This document shows, in pieces, positions 59,280 through 64,000 of a DNA stretch of 64,000 nt (the stretch's first letter is position 1; the number at the start of each line of letters is the position of its first letter). The notes beneath the pieces are model-generated. The model ran no database searches. It was not told the origin of the DNA and was given only the letters and a program-made list of their open reading frames with translations. The translations under genes were made by a program, and so were the position numbers. The DNA is from Syntrophomonas sp. GTDB taxonomy: Bacteria > Bacillota > Syntrophomonadia > Syntrophomonadales > Syntrophomonadaceae. Where the stretch lies: positions 1-64,000 of the forward strand of contig JAENYG010000018.1 in the NCBI GenBank assembly GCA_016841875.1, read 5' to 3'.

Positions 59280-59287
59280 ACTAGCGG

Positions 59288-60496
59288 CTATCCTTCTTTT
59301 TTTCCTTTAATGCTCTGCAGTATCATGTTGGGACGGACCAGAGTAGTTTGCGCCTCAATTTCCACTTCCAGGGAAGGAAATATTTCCTCCCAATCCGGCT
59401 TCATTTTCTTCCATTCTTGGGGATATTTTTTGTACACTGCGTCACCAAATCCAAAAATATCAGCTTTCAATGTCCGAGCTTGTTTCAGAGATAATAGAAT
59501 ATCTCTGCGGATAGCTTCTGCCTGGCGCTGGTTGATGCTATTCCAGGTATTTTCATCAAGTACATCGACGTAGCAATTGGCATCTCCCAGAGACCCGCTC
59601 ACTTTTATATCTATCTTGATTTTAAGCCGTCCATCCGATATTTGCGGTTTTATCTTCGCACTGGAGTTCAATATTTCTATTCCTAACTGGCCTTTACTAT
59701 CCGGAGCTTCAACTACCAGCAGCCCACTTTCAAATTGATCTATTGCCAACAGCATTCCCCTGGTCTCTAGTTCATTAAGGGTTCCTATCATTTTACCATC
59801 TTGATTGAAAACCGCTGTGCCGGAGAGGAGTGGGATCTTTTCATCATTTTCATCAACAAGTTCTATTAATGACATAACCGGAGCTGTGGCTTCACTCAAC
59901 ATCCGGTTGCTGAATTCATAAAGATCAACCGCCGAGGCCTTACCGGTATATTTGCGGTTTTCAATCAGACTGGCGATATTCACAGCTGGAATAGGTTCTA
60001 GCTTGGACTCCATCTCCAGGATATCACTGGCTTTACCTTTACTGACCAAAACCCAGGTAGAAACCCGCGGTTCAGCATCCCGCAGAAAGAAATCCAAATA
60101 CTGTCTGACCCCACTTTCTCTGGCCAGGTCTTCAGAGAAAACGATTATTTGATTATGAGCCCAATACAGCTTGTGGGTTGACTGTTGAGAAGCATTGCGG
60201 ATGCAATCGAAGACAGTTTGCCCGGTAGTCTTGATGTTCCAGTAGGGAGGTGCCGCGATGGTCGAGTGGACAGCAACAGGAGCCAGGGTATCCAGATTAA
60301 TAACCTGGGTGGTCATGTCAATCCCAACCTTTGACTGTGGTTTATCAAAAGCGGCACCGGTGGCGATGGCCAGCGAAGATAGCTCATTTCTATCCCAGCA
60401 CCCGCCCAGGGCGAACATTAGAATCAGTACCAGAGATATAACCTTTATGGTGGTAAACTTACCATAACTGTGCAGGATTCTCACCTCTTCTGCCAA
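59288..60496 (-). CDS. Spore germination receptor subunit C (GerAC type) lipoprotein
   Basis: 402 aa. Lipobox ALGGC with lipidated Cys33, followed by WDRNELSSLAI, the hallmark of GerAC. Three-domain extracellular fold with WAHNQIIVFSEDLAR, YLDFFLRDAEPR, SGTAVFNQDGKMIG and C-terminal ADIFGFGDAVYKKYPQEWK. Anchored outside the inner spore membrane and assembled with A and B subunits. The start is uncertain: TTG 60496 has only a weak site, and GTG 60484 is an alternative. Confidence 0.9.
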   Translation of the reverse strand: MAEEVRILHSYGKFTTIKVISLVLILMFALGGCWDRNELSSLAIATGAAFDKPQSKVGIDMTTQVINLDTLAPVAVHSTIAAPPYWNIKTTGQTVFDCIRNASQQSTHKLYWAHNQIIVFSEDLARESGVRQYLDFFLRDAEPRVSTWVLVSKGKASDILEMESKLEPIPAVNIASLIENRKYTGKASAVDLYEFSNRMLSEATAPVMSLIELVDENDEKIPLLSGTAVFNQDGKMIGTLNELETRGMLLAIDQFESGLLVVEAPDSKGQLGIEILNSSAKIKPQISDGRLKIKIDIKVSGSLGDANCYVDVLDENTWNSINQRQAEAIRRDILLSLKQARTLKADIFGFGDAVYKKYPQEWKKMKPDWEEIFPSLEVEIEAQTTLVRPNMILQSIKGKKEG

Positions 60497-60536
60497 ATAC
60501 TCTAGCTTGGCCTTACTATTAATTGAGTCCAGGCTG

Positions 60537-62138
60537 CTAATTTTTTTCCGGTGGAGCTGGTTTCAAGTGTTCACCCTGCCTGGTAGGATTACGGTTTCCT
60601 ATCAATTGTGGGCGCTTTATCATAGTCCATAAAGGAGCCCTGATAAAGCTGTCTTTAAGGTCCCCGATGATCAGGGGTGCTACTGGTGCAAGATAGGGAA
60701 ATCCGAAGGAACGCAGGGATGCCAAATGAACCAGAACTGCCAGCAGACCGATAACTATGCCGAAAGCACCCAGGGCCCCGGCCAGAAGAACCAGGAGAAA
60801 CCTGAGCAGGGTCGCTGCATCGGTGTGGGTAACCACCAGGAAAGATGAGACAGCCGTTACTGCTATCACAATGATCATGGTTTGATCTACCAGACCTGCT
60901 TGCACCGCGGCCTGTCCTATCACCAGAGCTCCGACTATGCTGACCGCCTGCCCTACCTGCTGGGGCAGCCTTAAACCTCCTTCCCGCAGGATCTCGAACA
61001 TCACTCCCATCAGAAGAGCCTCCACCAGGGCAGGGAAGGGGGTACCCTGTACAGACAGGGCCATAGTGATCAACAGTGGGGTGGGAATGAATTCTTGATG
61101 ATAGGTTAACAGGGATACATAGACGGCCGGGGCCAGGATACTCAAGAAAAAGGCCATAAATCTTATTAATCTAACGAAGCTGGCGTAGTAGGCCCGCGAA
61201 TAATAGTCCTCGGCCGCCTGGAATCCTTCAATAAAGAGCATAGGAACCGTCAAGACAAATGGGGTGCCGTCTACCAGTATGGCGGCACGTCCCTCCAATA
61301 TACGGGCAGCTGCTATGTCTGGCTTTTCGGTATTGCCCACCGTAGAAAATATAGAAAAAGGCGCATCTTCTATGAATTGCTCAATATAACCGGATTCCAG
61401 GATGGCATCAGTCTTTATGCGGCTCAGACGAGCCTTCACCTCTTCTACTAGTTCTGGACTGGTTACTCCTTTTAGATAAGCCACTGCTACATTGGTGCGG
61501 GTCTGTTCCCCGATCACCATCTGCTCTATAGTCATATTAGGATTCAATATTTTTCTGCGTAAAAGGGCGGTGTTAAAGCGCATATTCTCAGTGAAACCTT
61601 CTCTGGGTCCCCTGACTACCTTTTCGACGGATGGTTCCTGTACCGAGCGGGCCTGCCATCCTTTGGTATCTATATCTAGAGCGGCTGCAAAGCCATCCAG
61701 GAGTAAAATAGTATTTCCATATAATGATCTCTTAAATACCTCATCAAATAGAGTTATATTTCTTACGTCACTTACTGATAGCAGGATATTTCTCAAATCT
61801 CCGAGATTGTCCAATGAGAATTTGTGTTCTCCAGTGACAATATGCATATCATACATAAGCGGCTTGATGATATTTTCATTGATAATTGTTTTATCCACCA
61901 TTCCATCCACAAAAACCAGAGCTGCGTTATAAGAATATTGGGGACCAAAATTGAACTTCCTGATAATAATGTCCGGACTTTGCCCCAGAGTATTTCTTAT
62001 TATTTTAAGGTTTTCTTCCAGATTTGCTGAAAGCGCCGGCCCGGCTGGCTTTTGGGGGGCGTTCTGTCTATTCTGCTCTTTTGCATTTAAATTATGCAGC
62101 TGCATAGCCCGGGCTTTTTTCTTGAAAAATCCGAACAT
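60537..62138 (-). CDS. Spore germination receptor subunit A (GerAA/SpoVAF type)
   Basis: 533 aa from ATG 62138, behind AGGAGGATTTCT. A long cytoplasmic N-terminal part (KIIRNTLGQSPDIIIRKF.., then RGPREGFTENMRFNTALLRRKI), the GRAAILVDGTPFVLTVPMLFIEGFQAAEDYYSR junction and five or six membrane helices ending in a basic tail. First gene of the operon A-C-B-B-small protein. GerA-type receptors release ions and trigger germination on binding nutrients. Confidence 0.93.
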   Translation of the reverse strand: MFGFFKKKARAMQLHNLNAKEQNRQNAPQKPAGPALSANLEENLKIIRNTLGQSPDIIIRKFNFGPQYSYNAALVFVDGMVDKTIINENIIKPLMYDMHIVTGEHKFSLDNLGDLRNILLSVSDVRNITLFDEVFKRSLYGNTILLLDGFAAALDIDTKGWQARSVQEPSVEKVVRGPREGFTENMRFNTALLRRKILNPNMTIEQMVIGEQTRTNVAVAYLKGVTSPELVEEVKARLSRIKTDAILESGYIEQFIEDAPFSIFSTVGNTEKPDIAAARILEGRAAILVDGTPFVLTVPMLFIEGFQAAEDYYSRAYYASFVRLIRFMAFFLSILAPAVYVSLLTYHQEFIPTPLLITMALSVQGTPFPALVEALLMGVMFEILREGGLRLPQQVGQAVSIVGALVIGQAAVQAGLVDQTMIIVIAVTAVSSFLVVTHTDAATLLRFLLVLLAGALGAFGIVIGLLAVLVHLASLRSFGFPYLAPVAPLIIGDLKDSFIRAPLWTMIKRPQLIGNRNPTRQGEHLKPAPPEKN

Positions 62139-62319
62139 AGAAATCCTCCTTCGATCTATACATGAATAATATTTCATAAATAGGTTGGATTTATGTAACT
62201 ATTACCGAAGGTTACTATTTTTACCGGACCGTAATTATTTGTATAATTTCACCTTTTCTATGGCAACATAAGATTGTCGGAAAAGCATAGTATTATCGAT
62301 TAAGGAAGGGAGTTTTTAT

Positions 62320-62661
62320 ATGAGTGGGAGCTGGATAGGAACTATTGTCCGCTTCGTAGTATCAGCCATAGTTTTGATGTTAGTAGCTTATTTAGTACCT
62401 GGTATAAGAGTAGCAGGTTTCGTAGGGGCAATTCTTGCCGCAATAGTAATTGCAGGTATCGGTTATCTGATAGAGATGGGATTTGGTGATCGGATTTCCC
62501 CTCGTTCGCGTGGATTCGTGGGATTTATCACCGCTGCGGTAGTAATTTACCTGGCGCAGTTTATTATTCCTAATTATCTATCAATATCTTTGATTGGAAG
62601 CCTTCTGGCGGCATTAGTGATAGGACTGGTAGATGCGTTTGTTCCGACCGAACTGCGGTAA
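62320..62661 (+). CDS. Phage-holin-4_2-type (YvlD-like) membrane protein
   Basis: 113 aa, four transmembrane segments: WIGTIVRFVVSAIVLMLVAYLVPGIRVAGFVGAILAAIVIAGIGYLIE, then RSRGFVGFITAAVVIYLAQFIIPNYLSISLIGSLLAALVIGLVDAFVPTE. It matches the small PF04020-type proteins, which despite the name are common in non-phage contexts. ATG behind AAGGAAGGGAG. Followed by a terminator at 62715. Confidence 0.85.
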   Translation: MSGSWIGTIVRFVVSAIVLMLVAYLVPGIRVAGFVGAILAAIVIAGIGYLIEMGFGDRISPRSRGFVGFITAAVVIYLAQFIIPNYLSISLIGSLLAALVIGLVDAFVPTELR

Positions 62662-62714
62662 CTACTGTTATAGGTTTATAAAATTTTAAAACCAGTAAAG
62701 AACTCAAGAAATAT

Positions 62715-62754
62715 GTCCATATAGAAATGATTTGGTTTCTTTATGGACTTTTTC
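62715..62754 (+). terminator. Intrinsic terminator
   Basis: GTCCATATAGAAA (62715-62727)/TTTCTTTATGGAC (62736-62748), 12 of 13 paired, followed by TTTTTC. The rest of the 360-bp gene-free stretch to 63022 shows no further clear feature. Confidence 0.85.
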
Positions 62755-63022
62755 TTATAATAATCATTGTCGGCCAGGTCGACATATTATCGTGCAGTTG
62801 AGCGGATGAAGTAGTACCTGTTAGCTTCAATGGTTATTAAAATACAGCATTGCCCCTTCCAAAGTTAATTATCAGCCTCTCTGCTCCTCGGCCCGGTAGG
62901 GTATTGATGAAAAATTAAACATTGCTAATATGAAGAAATACAAGTAAAATAAATAGCGAATATAGTAGGCAGATGAGTCATAGCTATTGTATCTCCAGCT
63001 GCCTGGTAAAGGAGATAATAAC

Positions 63023-63346
63023 ATGTTCGGATTTATAGGGAACATAGGACCCTGGGAATTAATATTTATTTTATTAATTGCTTTGATTGTGGTAGGGCCA
63101 GGCAAACTGCCTGAAGTTGCCAAAGGCATGGGGAAGGCCGCCCGCGAATTCAAGAAGGCTACCAGTGGAGTCCAAAAAGAAATAAATGATGTTATGAAGT
63201 TTGATGATGACAAGCCAAATACGGTAAAGAAGGAATATGAAGCCATCATCAATACCAAGAAGGAAGCTGCGGTAGAGAAGACAGAGCCTGCAGCCGAGGA
63301 AAAAATCGAAGAAGAGACTGAAGTTAAGGATGCTAGCCAGGCGTAA
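63023..63346 (+). CDS. tatA: Sec-independent protein translocase TatA
   Basis: 107 aa from ATG 63023, behind AAAGGAGAT. One N-terminal helix (IGPWELIFILLIALIVVGPGKLP) with the hinge and the amphipathic helix EVAKGMGKAAREFKKATSG of TatA/E, then an acidic tail rich in Glu/Ala/Lys. It forms the pore-like part of the twin-arginine pathway that exports folded, often molybdopterin- or FeS-containing proteins. No tatC adjacent. Confidence 0.93.
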   Translation: MFGFIGNIGPWELIFILLIALIVVGPGKLPEVAKGMGKAAREFKKATSGVQKEINDVMKFDDDKPNTVKKEYEAIINTKKEAAVEKTEPAAEEKIEEETEVKDASQA

Positions 63347-63390
63347 TTTGCCGGGGCAGCTTAAAGTCAATTAATAATACAGTTTAATAC

Positions 63391-63535
63391 TCTTATCTAG
63401 AGAGGTGGAGGGAAAGGCCCGATGAAGCCCGGCAACCGCCCATTGAGGTAAGGTGCCAATTCCTGCAGGATAATCCTGAAAGATGAGAGGGGGAAACAGA
63501 TTCATGGACCCTCTCATGTGAGGGTTTTTGTTTTG
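63391..63535 (+). ncRNA. SAM-I (S-box) riboswitch with terminator
   Basis: Canonical S-box pieces in order: P1 CTCTTATC (63391-63398) pairing with GATGAGAG (63482-63489), AGAGGTGGAGGGA, GCCCGATGAAGCCCGGCAACC, GGTGCCAATTCCTGC and GAAAGATGAGAG. The expression platform is ACCCTC (63508-63513)/GAGGGT (63520-63525) with a T-run, alternative to pairing with the GAGAGGGGG of P1. SAM should stop transcription of the metH-type gene that follows. Confidence 0.95.
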
Positions 63536-63571
63536 CCAGCCTTTACCTGGCCCAGAAACAGGGGGGATAAA

Positions 63572-64000
63572 ATGACTATCAAGGATATTAATAGTATATT
63601 GAAAGACAGAATTTTGGTGCTGGATGGAGCTATAGGAACCATGCTCCAGGATCGAGGACTGCAGCCTGGACAATGCCCGGAATTATTTGGTATTGAAAAC
63701 CCGGCGATACTGGCTGAAATTCATTACCAGTATGTGCAGGCCGGATCAGATATTATTCAGACCAATACCTTCGGTGGAAACCGCTGCAAACTGTCTGAAT
63801 ACGGCCTGGCTGAAAAAGTGGATGAAATAAATGCTGAAGCGGTCAAGATAGCCAGACAGGGAGCCAAAAATAAAGCCCTGGTAGCAGCTTCGATTGGCCC
63901 TACCGGCAAGCTGCTCTATCCTATGGGGGATGTGGATTTTGATTACTTATATCAGGTTTTTTCTGAACAGATGTCGGCCTGTGAAAAGGCTGGAGCGGAC
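63572..64000 (+). CDS. metH: Methionine synthase, homocysteine-binding domain (partial)
   Basis: The first 143 codons before the window ends. Homocysteine S-methyltransferase domain: LVLDGAIGTMLQDRGL, HYQYVQAGSDIIQTNTFGGNRCKL, AASIGPTGKLL. The zinc-ligand cysteines and any cobalamin or folate domains lie beyond the window, so it could be full MetH or a short MtrA/BHMT-type fusion. ATG behind GGGGGGATAA. The S-box leader fits methionine biosynthesis. Confidence 0.88.
   Translation, partial: MTIKDINSILKDRILVLDGAIGTMLQDRGLQPGQCPELFGIENPAILAEIHYQYVQAGSDIIQTNTFGGNRCKLSEYGLAEKVDEINAEAVKIARQGAKNKALVAASIGPTGKLLYPMGDVDFDYLYQVFSEQMSACEKAGAD

Overview
The window looks like the chromosome of a syntrophic, spore-forming member of the Clostridia close to Syntrophomonas. 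The evidence is two complete operons for anaerobic beta-oxidation of short-chain fatty acids, each behind its own sigma-54 activator, plus spore-germination receptor genes, Gram-positive lipoproteins, strong AAGGAGG-type ribosome sites and moderate GC. The organism call is inference from gene content; no rRNA gene is present.

Layout. 1-3 kb: a CapA-type metallophosphatase and a family III CoA-transferase/racemase. 3.1-12.7 kb: a CBS-PAS sigma-54 activator, then a predicted -24/-12 promoter, two tandem Com-like zinc-finger genes each followed by a matching hairpin, and thiolase, 3-hydroxybutyryl-CoA dehydrogenase, crotonase, acyl-CoA dehydrogenase and both subunits of a CoA-transferase. 12.7-16.5 kb: a group II intron in the terminator of that operon, itself invaded by a second group II intron exactly at the YADD codons of its reverse transcriptase. 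16.8-26.3 kb: a second PAS sigma-54 activator, its promoter and a second beta-oxidation operon that adds an HMG-CoA-synthase-like/DUF35 fusion and an SCP2-type thiolase. 26.4-32.2 kb: a 2,4-dienoyl-CoA reductase-like flavoenzyme and a housekeeping run (rnhB, ylqG-like, ylqH-like, yraN-like, nfo).

32.3-47.4 kb is a molybdenum/tungsten uptake island. It has three different ABC importers: FecCD/BtuCD type, WtpABC type and ModABC type with a DUF364 protein. Each is preceded by a copy of the same structured leader RNA plus an intrinsic terminator. A fourth copy sits on the minus strand at 47.4 kb with no recognisable gene after it. The four copies share unpaired blocks and have compensatory changes in two helices. 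They resemble the Moco/Tuco riboswitch class as I remember it.

45.7-54 kb: aldehyde dehydrogenase, LRAT-fold protein, copper-amine-oxidase-N-domain protein, MFS exporter, PHP phosphatase and a YifB/ComM ATPase. 54-55 kb holds decayed IS110 and SIR2-like fragments. 55-57 kb: CarD-like regulator, nitroreductase and small membrane proteins. 57-62.1 kb: a germination receptor operon with one A, one C and two B subunits. 62.3-64 kb: holin-like membrane protein, TatA, and an S-box (SAM-I) riboswitch before a metH-type gene cut by the window end.

How it fits together: each beta-oxidation operon appears to be switched on by an adjacent enhancer-binding protein through sigma-54. Their products would take butyrate-like acids through CoA transfer, dehydrogenation, hydration, oxidation and thiolysis. 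The metal-uptake island probably feeds Mo/W enzymes of syntrophic electron disposal, such as formate dehydrogenase or aldehyde oxidoreductase, which are not in this window.
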